DNA of 19,337 nucleotides from CAZXNF01 sp050741255 (GTDB lineage: Bacteria > Pseudomonadota > Gammaproteobacteria > Burkholderiales > SG8-41). Under the pieces are notes generated by a model that saw only the letters and a list, made by a program, of their open reading frames with translations, was not told the DNA's origin and did no database searches. The stretch is taken from NCBI GenBank assembly GCA_050741255.1, contig JBOIEQ010000077.1, positions 1 through 19,337 of the forward strand, read 5' to 3'. Shown one piece after another: positions 1 through 6,465 of this stretch (positions are counted from its first letter, which is position 1; every line of letters begins with the position of its first letter). The translations under genes and the position numbers were made by a program.

Positions 1-299
1 ACCAGCGGGCGCGCTTCCTTCATCGCGATGCCGTTGGGTGTCGCGAAGAACACCACGTCGCAATGCGTGAGATCCGCCTCCGCGGGCGTCACGAAGGGCA
101 GCGTCACGTGGCCGCGCAGGTTGGGGAACATCGCCGCCACCGGCGTCCCGGCGTGCTCGCGCGAGGTGATCGCGGCAAGCGTGCAATCCGGATGCTGCGC
201 CACGATGCGCAGCAGCTCGACGCCGGTGTACCCGGTGCCGCCCACCACGCCGACCTTGATCGTCTTGCCTGCTGTCTTGCCTGCCGTCCCGCGTGCCAT
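1..299 (-). CDS. argC: N-acetyl-gamma-glutamyl-phosphate reductase, N-terminal part (runs off left edge)
   Basis: ArgC catalyses the NADPH-dependent reduction of N-acetylglutamyl phosphate to the semialdehyde in cytoplasmic arginine biosynthesis. The visible 99 codons show the Rossmann nucleotide-binding motif GVVGGTGYTGVELLR (residues 17-31) and the conserved FFATPNGIAM (84-93), both diagnostic of ArgC. The catalytic cysteine region lies outside the window. The ATG at 299 is supported by a strong Shine-Dalgarno GGAGGT (complement of 305-310), 5 nt before the start. This start gives a short N-terminal extension with a doubled AGKT before the Rossmann core. The gene lies downstream of rpsI on the same strand but is separated from it by an intrinsic terminator. 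It may therefore depend on read-through or on its own promoter between about 300 and 360, where I see no clear promoter. The family assignment is near certain; the gene is incomplete only because of the window edge. Confidence 0.96.
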   Translation of the reverse strand, partial: MARGTAGKTAGKTIKVGVVGGTGYTGVELLRIVAQHPDCTLAAITSREHAGTPVAAMFPNLRGHVTLPFVTPAEADLTHCDVVFFATPNGIAMKEARPL

Positions 300-361
300 T
301 GCGCACCTCCGCACGTTTCCGACTGTTCGTAACCAGGATTAAACAATGGTTCCAGAAACAA

Positions 362-385
362 CAAAGCCGCCCGCAGGCGGCTTTG
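362..385 (-). terminator. Rho-independent terminator after rplM-rpsI
   Basis: A perfect 10-bp GC-rich stem (362-371 pairing with 376-385) encloses a 4-nt loop. On the minus strand it is followed by a T-rich stretch (ttgttgttt). It begins 17 nt past the rpsI stop codon and precedes argC, so it should end most transcription of the ribosomal protein operon. Confidence 0.85.
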
Positions 386-402
386 CACAAATCTCTCGGC
401 GC

Positions 403-810
403 TTAGCGCTTCGAGAACTGCTTGCGCCGGCGCGCCTTGTGGAAACCCACTTTTTTGCGCTCGACTTCTCGCGCATCGCGGGTCACGAGGCCCGCTTTCT
501 TGAGCACCGGCTTCAACTCCGGGTTGTGGTCGATCAGCGCGCGGGTAATGCCGTGCCGCACCGCGCCGGCCTGGCCGTTTTCGCCGCCGCCGTTCACGTT
601 GATCAGGATGTCGAACGTGCTCAGATTGTCGGTCAGCACCAGCGGCTGGCGCACGACCATGCGGCCGGTCTCGCGCGAGAAGAACTCGTCGCAGGGCTTG
701 TCGTTGACGGTGATCGTGCCGGTGCCGGCCTTCAGGAACACACGTGCCACCGCGGTCTTGCGGCGGCCGGTGCCGTATTTGTATTGGGGTTGTTGCTGGC
801 GGGTCGCCAT
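403..810 (-). CDS. rpsI: 30S ribosomal protein S9 (uS9)
   Basis: Small-subunit ribosomal protein of 135 residues, close to the usual bacterial length of about 130. It carries the family signatures YGTGRRKTAVARVF (residues 12-25), NVNGGG and GQAGAVRHGITRAL (71-92), and the basic C-terminal tail RKKVGFHKARRRKQFSKR. The conserved terminal KR of that tail contacts P-site tRNA in the ribosome. The start ATG at 810 is chosen because the family begins shortly before the YGTGRRK motif; an upstream extension in the same frame overlaps rplM and is not S9-like. It is 17 nt downstream of rplM on the same strand, forming the classic L13-S9 operon, and is followed by an intrinsic terminator. The call is secure. 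Confidence 0.99.
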   Translation of the reverse strand: MATRQQQPQYKYGTGRRKTAVARVFLKAGTGTITVNDKPCDEFFSRETGRMVVRQPLVLTDNLSTFDILINVNGGGENGQAGAVRHGITRALIDHNPELKPVLKKAGLVTRDAREVERKKVGFHKARRRKQFSKR

Positions 811-827
811 TGCTTGCCTCTGCGTTC

Positions 828-1256
828 TCAGATTTCCAGCGCTTTGGGTTGCTGCGCCGTGTGCGGGTGCGCCGTGCCAGCGTACACCTTCAGTTTTTTC
901 AGCATCGCGTAGCCGAGCGGGCCCTTGGGCAGCATGCCCTTGACCGCCATCTCGAGCACGCGGTCCGGGTGCTTCGCGTGCAGCTTCTCGAACGTGTTGC
1001 TGCGAATGCCGCCCGGGTACGTCGTGTGGCGGTAGTAGGTCTTCTGCGTGGCCTTGTTGCCGGTTACGCGCAATTTGTCGGCATTGAGCACGACGATATA
1101 ATCGCCCGTGTCCACATGCGGCGTGAATTCCGGCTTGTGCTTGCCGCGCAGACGATGCGCGAGCCCGGCCGCGAGGCGGCCCAGCACCTTGTTGGACGCG
1201 TCGACCACAAACCAGTCGCGCTGTACGGTTTCGTTTTTCGCTACAAACGTTTTCAT
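828..1256 (-). CDS. rplM: 50S ribosomal protein L13 (uL13)
   Basis: Large-subunit protein of 142 residues, exactly the length usual for bacterial L13. Typical features are the N-terminal MKTFVAKNETVQRDWFVVDA, LGRLAAGLAHRLRGKHKPEF (33-52), GDYIVVLNADKLRVTGNK, and YRHTTYPGG followed by AVKGMLPKGPLG near the C-terminus. The ATG at 1256 gives the canonical L13 start. An in-frame extension of eight residues upstream lacks family support. A purine-rich GGAAAAAG precedes the ATG as a plausible ribosome-binding site. It is the first gene of the rplM-rpsI operon, driven by the promoter at 1328-1357, and divergent from the DUF218 gene. Confidence 0.99.
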   Translation of the reverse strand: MKTFVAKNETVQRDWFVVDASNKVLGRLAAGLAHRLRGKHKPEFTPHVDTGDYIVVLNADKLRVTGNKATQKTYYRHTTYPGGIRSNTFEKLHAKHPDRVLEMAVKGMLPKGPLGYAMLKKLKVYAGTAHPHTAQQPKALEI

Positions 1257-1327
1257 GGCTTTTTCCGGCCCGCGCGGCATTCAACCCGGCCTGCGGGGAA
1301 ATCGGGGGGACGTGAAGAAAGGCGCGG

Positions 1328-1357
1328 ATTTTATTATTGTTTTTCGCGCTCTGTCAA
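1328..1357 (-). promoter_or_regulatory. Sigma-70 type promoter for rplM-rpsI
   Basis: On the minus strand a perfect TTGACA -35 box (complement of 1352-1357) is followed after 18 nt by TAAAAT (complement of 1328-1333). The spacer is A-rich. The element lies 72 nt upstream of the rplM ATG, leaving a leader of roughly 65 nt. The intergenic region (1257-1385) is shared with the divergent DUF218 gene, for which I see no equally clear promoter. Confidence 0.7.
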
Positions 1358-1385
1358 ACCGTGAAGGCCTTTCGGCGGGGGTTTT

Positions 1386-2147
1386 GTGAACGCGGGTTTG
1401 CTGGCCACCCGGGTGCTCGAATCGGCCCTTTTACCGCCCTTTTCCCTGCTTTTATTGCTGGTTTTGGGCATCTGGGTGGCAAAGCGCCGGCGCCGGCTGG
1501 GAATCGCGGTCGCGGGGCTGGCCTGGCTGGCCCTGCTGGCGCTGTCGCTCCCGGCCGTCAGCACCCGCCTGAAACTGTCCCTGGAAGGCGCTCCCCTGGA
1601 TCCCGCGCACGCCGCCGCCGCGCAGGCGATCGTGGTGCTGGGCGGGGGTCTGCGGGCCCAGGCGCCCGAATTCGGCGGTGATACCGTCAACGCCTACACG
1701 CTGGAAAGGGTGCGCTACGGCGCCCATCTGCACCGGCGCCTGAACAAGCCCATTCTCGTCACCGGCGGCAATCCCACCGGCCGGACGCTGCCGGAGGCCG
1801 TCGCCATGAAAGCCTCCCTTGCGGCCGATTTTGGCGTCGACACGCGCTGGGTCGAAATCGCCTCAAATACGACCGAGGAGAACGCGCGGGCGAGCCGTGC
1901 CCTGCTCGCGCCGCTCGGCATCGAGCGCATCCTGCTCGTAACCCACGGCTGGCACATGCCGCGTTCAGTGCTGGTATTCGAGCAGGCAGGGTTCAAGGTC
2001 ATCCCGGCGCCGACCGGACTGACCGGCGCACCAGCCGATGGCGGGCTGGCGTGGGTGCCCTCGGCCACGGCGTTCGCCGAGGCCTGCCTGGCCCTGCGCG
2101 AGTGGCTGGGCATGGGATGGTATCGATTAAAATCCGCGCTCCGTTGA
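1386..2147 (+). CDS. DUF218 / YdcF-ElyC-like inner membrane protein
   Basis: A 253-residue protein with two predicted N-terminal membrane spans (about 14-32 and 38-57) separated by a basic RRRR loop, then a DUF218 domain from about residue 80 to 230. Recognisable family motifs are AIVVLGGGLR (81-90), the A-x-T-L-E-R-V-R-Y segment (103-111), ILVTGGNP (123-130), NTTEENARAS (161-170) and VTHGWHMPRS (185-194). In E. coli the same layout is found in ElyC (YcbC), linked to envelope and peptidoglycan integrity under stress; the molecular activity of DUF218 proteins is not firmly established. The start is a GTG at 1386 preceded by a G-rich stretch; there is no nearby ATG. The osmC-like gene follows after 13 nt, so the two are probably co-transcribed. 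Whether it is a true ElyC orthologue cannot be decided from sequence alone. Confidence 0.88.
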   Translation: MNAGLLATRVLESALLPPFSLLLLLVLGIWVAKRRRRLGIAVAGLAWLALLALSLPAVSTRLKLSLEGAPLDPAHAAAAQAIVVLGGGLRAQAPEFGGDTVNAYTLERVRYGAHLHRRLNKPILVTGGNPTGRTLPEAVAMKASLAADFGVDTRWVEIASNTTEENARASRALLAPLGIERILLVTHGWHMPRSVLVFEQAGFKVIPAPTGLTGAPADGGLAWVPSATAFAEACLALREWLGMGWYRLKSALR

Positions 2148-2160
2148 GGAGGGCTTCCCC

Positions 2161-2598
2161 GTGAAAGCACGCATCAAATGGATCGAAGGCGTCGCCTTCG
2201 CCGGTGAATCCGGCAGCGGGCACTCGCTGGTGATGGACGGTCCGCCGGAAGGCGGCGGGCGCAACCTCGGGCCGCGGCCGATGGAGACGGTGCTGATCGG
2301 CACCGGCGGCTGCACCGCCTACGACGTGGTGCACATCCTCAAGAAGGGCCGCGCGGACGTCACCGACTGCGTGGTCGACATCGACTCCGAGCGCGCCGCC
2401 GACGACCCCAAGGTGTTCACGAAGATCCACTTCCACTTCACGGTGACGGGCAAGGGACTCAAGCACGCCCAGGTGGAACGCGCGATTCAACTGTCAGCGG
2501 AGAAATACTGCTCGGCGTCGATCATGCTGGCGAAGACCGCCGCGATCACGCACGACTTTGAAATCAAGGAAGCGGCGGCGTCAGAACCAAAGGTTTGA
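2161..2598 (+). CDS. OsmC family protein (YhfA-like redox protein)
   Basis: A 145-residue cytoplasmic OsmC/Ohr-superfamily protein. The two family cysteines are present: C51 in LIGTGGCTAYDVVHIL and C117 in AEKYCSASIML. In the superfamily this pair reduces organic hydroperoxides. The pattern, with GPRPMETVLIG before the first cysteine, resembles the YhfA-like subgroup, whose physiological substrate is not well defined, rather than Ohr or classical OsmC. The start is a GTG at 2161 supported by a strong GGAGGG Shine-Dalgarno (2148-2153) that begins right after the stop codon of the preceding DUF218 gene. Position 13 nt behind that gene suggests a two-gene operon. It is followed by an inverted repeat and convergent coq7. 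Confidence 0.93.
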   Translation: MKARIKWIEGVAFAGESGSGHSLVMDGPPEGGGRNLGPRPMETVLIGTGGCTAYDVVHILKKGRADVTDCVVDIDSERAADDPKVFTKIHFHFTVTGKGLKHAQVERAIQLSAEKYCSASIMLAKTAAITHDFEIKEAAASEPKV

Positions 2599-2685
2599 AC
2601 CACAGAGACACAGAGGCACGGAGAAAACCAAGTCAAAAGAAATTCAAATTTAATCCTTCCTCCGTGTCTCTGTGCCTCCGTGGTT
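2598..2685. repeat. 26-bp imperfect inverted repeat in the osmC-coq7 convergent gap
   Basis: The left arm 2598-2623 and right arm 2660-2685 are reverse complements with 3 mismatches in 26 positions, around a 36-nt AT-rich loop (2624-2659). Each arm is itself built of 8-mer-like direct repeats (CAGAGACA, CAGAGGCA, then CGGAG). It lies immediately after the OsmC gene stop and 16 nt from the coq7 stop, where a bidirectional terminator would be expected, but neither side has a clear T-tract. From memory, similar CACAGAGACACAGAGG sequences recur as dispersed intergenic repeats in environmental proteobacteria; this was not searched. Confidence 0.85.
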
Positions 2686-2701
2686 CCAGCGTTGTTCTTG
2701 C

Positions 2702-3340
2702 CTAAATCCAGTAGGCGGTGCGCGTCATCACCCGCGACACCAGCTGCATCCCCGTTTTGACCGCCGGCGGCAGTTCCGCCGCGCCCTGTTGTTCCGCGTA
2801 CACCGCGTGTCCCGCCTCGTCCTGCTTCATGCGGTCGAGGATCGCGTGCGTGCGCGCGTCGGATGCCGGCACCTGCGCGATGTGGCCATCGAGATGATGC
2901 TCGACCTGGCGCTCCGTCTCCGCGAGGAATCCCAGGTTCCAGCGGTCACCCGCGAGCCCCGCCAGCGCGCCCATCACAAACGACCCCGCGTACCACACCG
3001 GATTCAGCAGGCTCGTTCGGCCGCCCAGTTCCGTGATGCGCTCCGCCGTCCACGCCAGATGATCGGTTTCCTCGCGCGCCGCGCGCTCGAGGCCGGCCTT
3101 CAATGCGGGCGTTTTCGCCGTCAGTGCCTGCCCGTGGTAGAGCGCCTGCGCGCAAACCTCCCCGGTATGGTTCACGCGCATCAGGCCGGCGACATGCGTC
3201 CGCTCGGCATCCGGCAGCGGTTCCGCGCTCTCCGGCACGGCGGCGGCGGGATTCGCGCGCTCCGCGACGGGGACGGCGAACACCGTCCGCAAGGCGTGGT
3301 CGGCGGCGATCAGCAGGCGGTCCAGGTCGATGGGCAGCAT
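2702..3340 (-). CDS. coq7: Coq7-type 2-polyprenyl-3-methyl-6-methoxy-1,4-benzoquinone monooxygenase
   Basis: Di-iron monooxygenase of 212 residues that carries out the C6 hydroxylation late in ubiquinone synthesis, acting at the inner face of the cytoplasmic membrane. The carboxylate-bridged di-iron ligands are all visible: E61 (RVNHTGEVCAQALYHGQ), E91 and H94 (EETDHLAW), E143 (ETERQVEHHL), E175 and H178 (DEAGHA). This is the Coq7 ferritin-like family, which replaces flavin-dependent UbiF in many beta- and gammaproteobacteria. The start ATG at 3340 fits the family N-terminus (MLPIDLDRLL). No Shine-Dalgarno is visible; instead a TGCTATAGT extended -10-like sequence ends 6 nt before the ATG. 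The gene is 18 nt downstream of a small lipoprotein gene on the same strand. Confidence 0.97.
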   Translation of the reverse strand: MLPIDLDRLLIAADHALRTVFAVPVAERANPAAAVPESAEPLPDAERTHVAGLMRVNHTGEVCAQALYHGQALTAKTPALKAGLERAAREETDHLAWTAERITELGGRTSLLNPVWYAGSFVMGALAGLAGDRWNLGFLAETERQVEHHLDGHIAQVPASDARTHAILDRMKQDEAGHAVYAEQQGAAELPPAVKTGMQLVSRVMTRTAYWI

Positions 3341-3346
3341 GCGCGC

Positions 3347-3355
3347 ACTATAGCA
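3347..3355 (-). promoter_or_regulatory. Possible extended -10 promoter giving a leaderless coq7 mRNA
   Basis: On the minus strand the gap before coq7 reads TGCTATAGT, matching the extended -10 pattern TGnTATAAT at all but one position. It ends 6 nt before the ATG, so initiation would fall at or beside the A of the start codon. No recognisable -35 is present (GCCCGC at 17-nt spacing). This is a pattern match only. Confidence 0.35.
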
Positions 3356-3358
3356 ATA

Positions 3359-3835
3359 CTATTTAGCCGCGGGCGGCGACGACAGCCGGCAGAAGTTGCC
3401 CCAGTACTCGTAGCCGATCACGCGCTGGCCGGCGCCGGTCTCGAACACGAAGAAGCAGAACTGCTCCTCGCGATTCGCGTCGTGAATCTGCTTCCCGTAG
3501 GGCCAACCCGAAACGCGGCTCTCCTGCACCGAGGCGCCGTACACCCGGACCTTGGTAACCATGGGTTCGCTGAGTTCCTCGCCCTTGTGGAAAGCCACCG
3601 GCACCGTCTGCATGCGCCGCCACGTATACAGCGTGTTGCCGTCGGGCTTCTTCTCGGCCAGGTCGGGCTTGCCGAAGCGATCCTCCACCGCGGCAATGCT
3701 CCCGCCATGGAACTGGTTGAGGGTCTCGCGGAAACCGCGATCGGTGGGGATGGACCCGCAGGCGGTTAGCAACGCTGCCGCAAACGAAGCTACGGCGATC
3801 ACCGCTTCATGCCACCAGCTATTCGTGTTCTTCAT
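3359..3835 (-). CDS. Putative lipoprotein of unknown function
   Basis: A 158-residue protein with a lipoprotein signal peptide: a hydrophobic stretch (about 11-23) ends in the lipobox LLTAC, with C26 as the lipidated residue. The next residues are G and S, which do not form an inner-membrane retention (Asp+2) signal, so outer-membrane sorting is likely. The mature part contains VEDRFGKPD (50-58) then TLYTWRR (68-74), a spacing loosely like the G-x-P-x...Y-x-W pattern of SmpA/OmlA-type small lipoproteins. Two cysteines near the C-terminus (in QFCFF and NFCRL) could form a disulfide. I do not recognise a family. The start lies only 3 nt from the PIN toxin stop and has no clear ribosome-binding site, suggesting translational coupling or an internal promoter. 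Coq7 follows 18 nt downstream. Confidence 0.75.
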   Translation of the reverse strand: MKNTNSWWHEAVIAVASFAAALLTACGSIPTDRGFRETLNQFHGGSIAAVEDRFGKPDLAEKKPDGNTLYTWRRMQTVPVAFHKGEELSEPMVTKVRVYGASVQESRVSGWPYGKQIHDANREEQFCFFVFETGAGQRVIGYEYWGNFCRLSSPPAAK

Positions 3836-3838
3836 CGC

Positions 3839-4213
3839 TTACTGTTTCGGCCGGAACATCACTTTCGGCAGGCCCTCGAAATCGGAATCCTGCGTCCAGA
3901 GAACCGCCTCGTACGCGCGCGCGCTCGCCAGAACTACGCTGTCGGCAAGCGGCAACCGCGTAGTTACGCTGAGTTTCGCCGCGGCTAGCGCTAGCGGCGC
4001 ATCGAGCGCGATCAAACGCCCCTGCTGCATGAGCGCGGCCGCCTGCAAAGCCGCGCTTTCATCGCGTTGCTGCAGTACGCGCTTGAACACCTCAAATATC
4101 GTAATTGCAGGTACCAGGAGTTGGCTCGTGCGCTGGATTGGTTCGCTGAAAAAACCGGCGTTGGGACCATCCGCAAAAAACTCCAGCCAAGCCGATGAGT
4201 CGACCACGTTCAT
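3839..4213 (-). CDS. vapC: VapC-type PIN-domain toxin (ribonuclease)
   Basis: A 124-residue PIN-domain protein, typical VapC length. The acidic metal-binding residues expected of the family are present: D5 in MNVVDSSAWLE, E41 in ITIFEVFKRVL, D91 in LPLADSVVLASA, and D109/D111 in WTQDSDFEG. Such toxins cleave tRNA or rRNA when freed from the antitoxin; the target here is unknown. The ATG overlaps the stop of the upstream antitoxin gene by 4 nt (ATGA arrangement), a hallmark of co-translated toxin-antitoxin pairs. All catalytic positions are intact, so the toxin looks functional. The stop codon is only 3 nt before the lipoprotein start. It is probably autoregulated with its antitoxin through the region at 4417-4503. 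Confidence 0.93.
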   Translation of the reverse strand: MNVVDSSAWLEFFADGPNAGFFSEPIQRTSQLLVPAITIFEVFKRVLQQRDESAALQAAALMQQGRLIALDAPLALAAAKLSVTTRLPLADSVVLASARAYEAVLWTQDSDFEGLPKVMFRPKQ

Positions 4214-4416
4214 GCGCGATCTACGTCGCGAAGCACCGCCGTATCGATCCCCTTGAGAAATCCGCGCATGCGCTTCGCCGTCTGCACGGGTATATATTCA
4301 ATACGGTTTTCGTACACCAGAACCTGGATCCGTTGTCCGGGCTGGATATCAAGCGCCTCCCGCACGGCCAGCGGGATGACCACCTGGAACTTGGGCGATA
4401 CTTTTACCGTATCCAT
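4210..4416 (-). CDS. vapB: AbrB/MazE-fold antitoxin (VapB-type)
   Basis: A 68-residue antitoxin with an N-terminal SpoVT/AbrB swapped-hairpin DNA-binding domain: VKVSPKFQVVIPLAVREAL (residues 4-22), followed by DIQPGQRIQVLVYENRIEYIPV (shown here only as the family landmark PGQRIQV...IEYIPV). The C-terminal tail with MRGFLKGIDT is typical of antitoxins paired with this PIN subtype and should block the toxin active site. The ATG at 4416 is preferred over a GTG two codons upstream because GAGGG in the leader is well spaced for the ATG but overlaps the GTG. It is the first gene of the pair; the complex normally represses its own promoter. It lies 87 nt downstream of hlyD on the same strand. Confidence 0.92.
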   Translation of the reverse strand: MDTVKVSPKFQVVIPLAVREALDIQPGQRIQVLVYENRIEYIPVQTAKRMRGFLKGIDTAVLRDVDRA

Positions 4417-4503
4417 CGGCACCCTCGTATGAGTAAATGTTTATCGATACCAATATCGTAATACCCGCAGTATCGCACGCACCTATCGGTAATGCAAACG
4501 CTC
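4417..4503 (-). promoter_or_regulatory. Putative vapBC promoter/operator with repeated TATCG boxes
   Basis: The 87-nt gap between hlyD and the antitoxin gene contains an inverted repeat, CGATA (4445-4449) and TATCG (4454-4458) around CCAA. Plus-strand TATCG pentamers also occur at 4442, 4471 and 4484. Such repeated boxes fit an autoregulatory operator for an AbrB-type antitoxin. A weak minus-strand promoter (TTTGCA, 18 nt, GATACT) can be drawn between them. The Shine-Dalgarno GAGGG for the antitoxin sits at the left end. No terminator for hlyD is evident here. Confidence 0.45.
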
Positions 4504-5871
4504 TCAGCGCTCCCGCCCCGCCTCGTGCGCAGTCTTCTGCACCGGCGACAGCAGGTACTCGATGACGCTGCGCGTGCCGAGCACGATCTCGGCGGAGGCC
4601 TGCATGCCGGGCGCGAGGCGCAGCGTCGCGCCCTGCGCGCTGACCAGCGGCGCCGTCAGTTCCACCAGCGCGCGATAGTTCAGCCCCGCGTCCGCGCCGG
4701 CCGCGGGGCTTTTTCCCGCGGCATCCTTCTCCTGCCGGTCGGTGGCATCTGCGCTGACGTGCTTCACGCGGCCCTCGACCATGCCGTACTTCTGGAAGGG
4801 AAACGCGGTCAGCTTCACCCGCACGGGCTGGCCGCTCGCGACGAAACCCGCGTCCGTATTGGACACCCACACTTCCGCCAGCAGCGGCTCGCCTTGCGGC
4901 ACCACCGTCAGCAGGATGGTGCCCGGCTGCACGACGGTGCCGGGCGTGTGCGTGGCGAGGTCCTTCACCGTGCCGGCCTGCGGCGCCTTCAGTTCCAGAA
5001 AACCGTGCCGGTGAACGTGCTTGTCCCATTCCTGTTCGAGCTTCGCCAGTTGCGCCGCCGCCTCCACCCGCTCGTTCTGCAACTGCTGGCGGTAATTGGA
5101 CCCGATCTGCGCGAGACGCTTCACGGATTGATCGACGGAAGCGCGCAACGACTCCACTGCGTTCTGCTGGGTTTTCAGGTCCTGCTCGTTTTCGATGCGC
5201 TGGCGCTGGCGCTCGTTCAGGTACAGCTTGCCGGCGAAGCCCTCGTTCGTGAGCTTGCGCCACGCCTCTTCCTGCTCGCGGAAGAGCGGCGCCGTCTGCT
5301 GCAGTTTCGCTTCCGTCTCGGACGCCGCCTTCAGGTCGTGCTGGGTCTTGGCCAGCGCCGCCTTCTCCGCATCAATCGCGTCCTGGTAGGCCAGCCGGCG
5401 CGCGCGCGCCTGCGCATCGACCTGAGCGAACAACGCCGCCGGTTCGTCGGCCTTGCGCGCCATCGACTGCCCCGCCAGTTCCGCGTCGATGCGGCGCAAT
5501 TGCAGTTGTTTGAGGCTGAGCTCGTTCTGCAACGTCCGACGGTCGGCTTCCGACAGGCGCGTATCCATGCGCATCAGCACCTGGCCCGCGGTAACCGTGT
5601 CACCTTCCTGCACCAGGATTTCCTTCACGATGCCGCTGTCGGCCGGCTGCACGACTTTCAGGTAGCTCTGCGGCACCAGCTTGCCTTGCGCCACCGCCAC
5701 GATGTCGAGCCGGCCGACGACTGCCCACAGCAACATCACCGCGAACAGCGCGAGCAGCGTGTAGAGCACGAAGCGCGGATACGGGGACGCCGGCCGGTGC
5801 TCGGCGGCGACATCCGCGCGCGCGAAATCCCAGCGGTCCGTATTGGCGTAACCGGGAGCGTCATTGTTCAT
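4504..5871 (-). CDS. Type I secretion membrane fusion protein, HlyD family
   Basis: The periplasmic adaptor of a type I secretion system, linking an inner-membrane ABC exporter to a TolC-like channel. The 455 residues follow the family plan: a short cytoplasmic N-terminus, one membrane span (about 34-53, rich in L/V/F), a split biotinyl-lipoyl half (VQPADSGIVKEILVQEGD, 74-91), a long Gln/Glu/Ala/Leu-rich coiled-coil hairpin (about 105-290), the second lipoyl half (FLELKAPQAGTVKDL), a beta-barrel region, and the conserved C-terminal GMQASAEI followed by RSVIEYLLSP. Length matches HlyD/PrtE-type proteins (430-480). The ATG at 5871 has a good AAGGAG ribosome-binding site that lies just after the RTX gene stop codon 15 nt upstream, so the two are almost certainly one transcript. 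The ABC transporter normally encoded beside it is absent from the window. Confidence 0.96.
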   Translation of the reverse strand: MNNDAPGYANTDRWDFARADVAAEHRPASPYPRFVLYTLLALFAVMLLWAVVGRLDIVAVAQGKLVPQSYLKVVQPADSGIVKEILVQEGDTVTAGQVLMRMDTRLSEADRRTLQNELSLKQLQLRRIDAELAGQSMARKADEPAALFAQVDAQARARRLAYQDAIDAEKAALAKTQHDLKAASETEAKLQQTAPLFREQEEAWRKLTNEGFAGKLYLNERQRQRIENEQDLKTQQNAVESLRASVDQSVKRLAQIGSNYRQQLQNERVEAAAQLAKLEQEWDKHVHRHGFLELKAPQAGTVKDLATHTPGTVVQPGTILLTVVPQGEPLLAEVWVSNTDAGFVASGQPVRVKLTAFPFQKYGMVEGRVKHVSADATDRQEKDAAGKSPAAGADAGLNYRALVELTAPLVSAQGATLRLAPGMQASAEIVLGTRSVIEYLLSPVQKTAHEAGRER

Positions 5872-5886
5872 CGCGGCTCTCCTTGT

Positions 5887-6465
5887 TCATCCCAGCTTGA
5901 CCAACCCCTCCTGCAACCCCGCGAGGGGTTGCAGTTCCTGCGCGGCGCTGCCGAAGCGGCTATCCGCGAGGATTCCCTGCGCCGACCCGATGCCGATGCC
6001 CGCCAGCGTGCCGGTGAGTCCGTAGCGGTAGGCCAGATCCCCGCCCAGCGCCTCGGTATCGCTGCCCCCGAGATGGGCGGAGAGCAGCGCGTTGGTCACC
6101 GCCCAGCGGTTCACCGCCGGGTTCGCCGCACGCGCCTGGTCGAACTTCTGCACCAGCGCCTTGAAGTCGAAGGTCTCGAGCTTGTCGTCCTTCAGCGGGT
6201 CCGCACCCGCCTGATCGAAGCCGGCCATCGCCTCCGCCACCACCTGCAGGCGGTCCACCGCGCGACGGCTCGCGCTCGCATACCAGTCCTTGAAGGTCAG
6301 CCCCTCGCCCGTGCCCGTTTCCAGGGTGAGGTTGTTGCCGCTCTTCTTCAGGAAGAGGTCGCCATAGCCGATCCCTCCGCCCAGCGAGACCGCGGTGGCA
6401 CTCTCGACCATGGCGGTCATCGTCACCGTGTCCAGCCCATCACCGCGGTTGAAGGCGATGAGATC
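5887..6465 (-). other. C-terminal non-RTX domain of the giant protein, probable type I secretion signal
   Basis: The last 190 or so residues lack nonapeptides. They begin with an HCBP-like stretch (NNLTLETG, then LTFKDWYASASRRAVDRL), continue with a helical segment (VAEAMAGFDQ to FDQARAANP) and end with WAVTNALLSAHLGGSD, GGDLAYRYGLTGTLAGIG and a hydrophobic tail. Type I substrates carry an uncleaved C-terminal signal, so this is its expected place. From memory, the AHLGGSD...GGDLAYRYG...LAGIG ending recurs in giant RTX proteins of other betaproteobacteria; not checked. Confidence 0.7.

Noticed and set aside
811..1284. Extended 293-codon frame 403-1284 fusing extra N-terminal sequence to S9.
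   Set aside because: The extension overlaps rplM in another frame and has no S9 similarity; S9 begins at 810.
2598..2685. Reading the inverted repeat as the terminal repeats of an insertion sequence.
   Set aside because: Only 36 nt lie between the arms, no transposase is present and no target-site duplication is evident.
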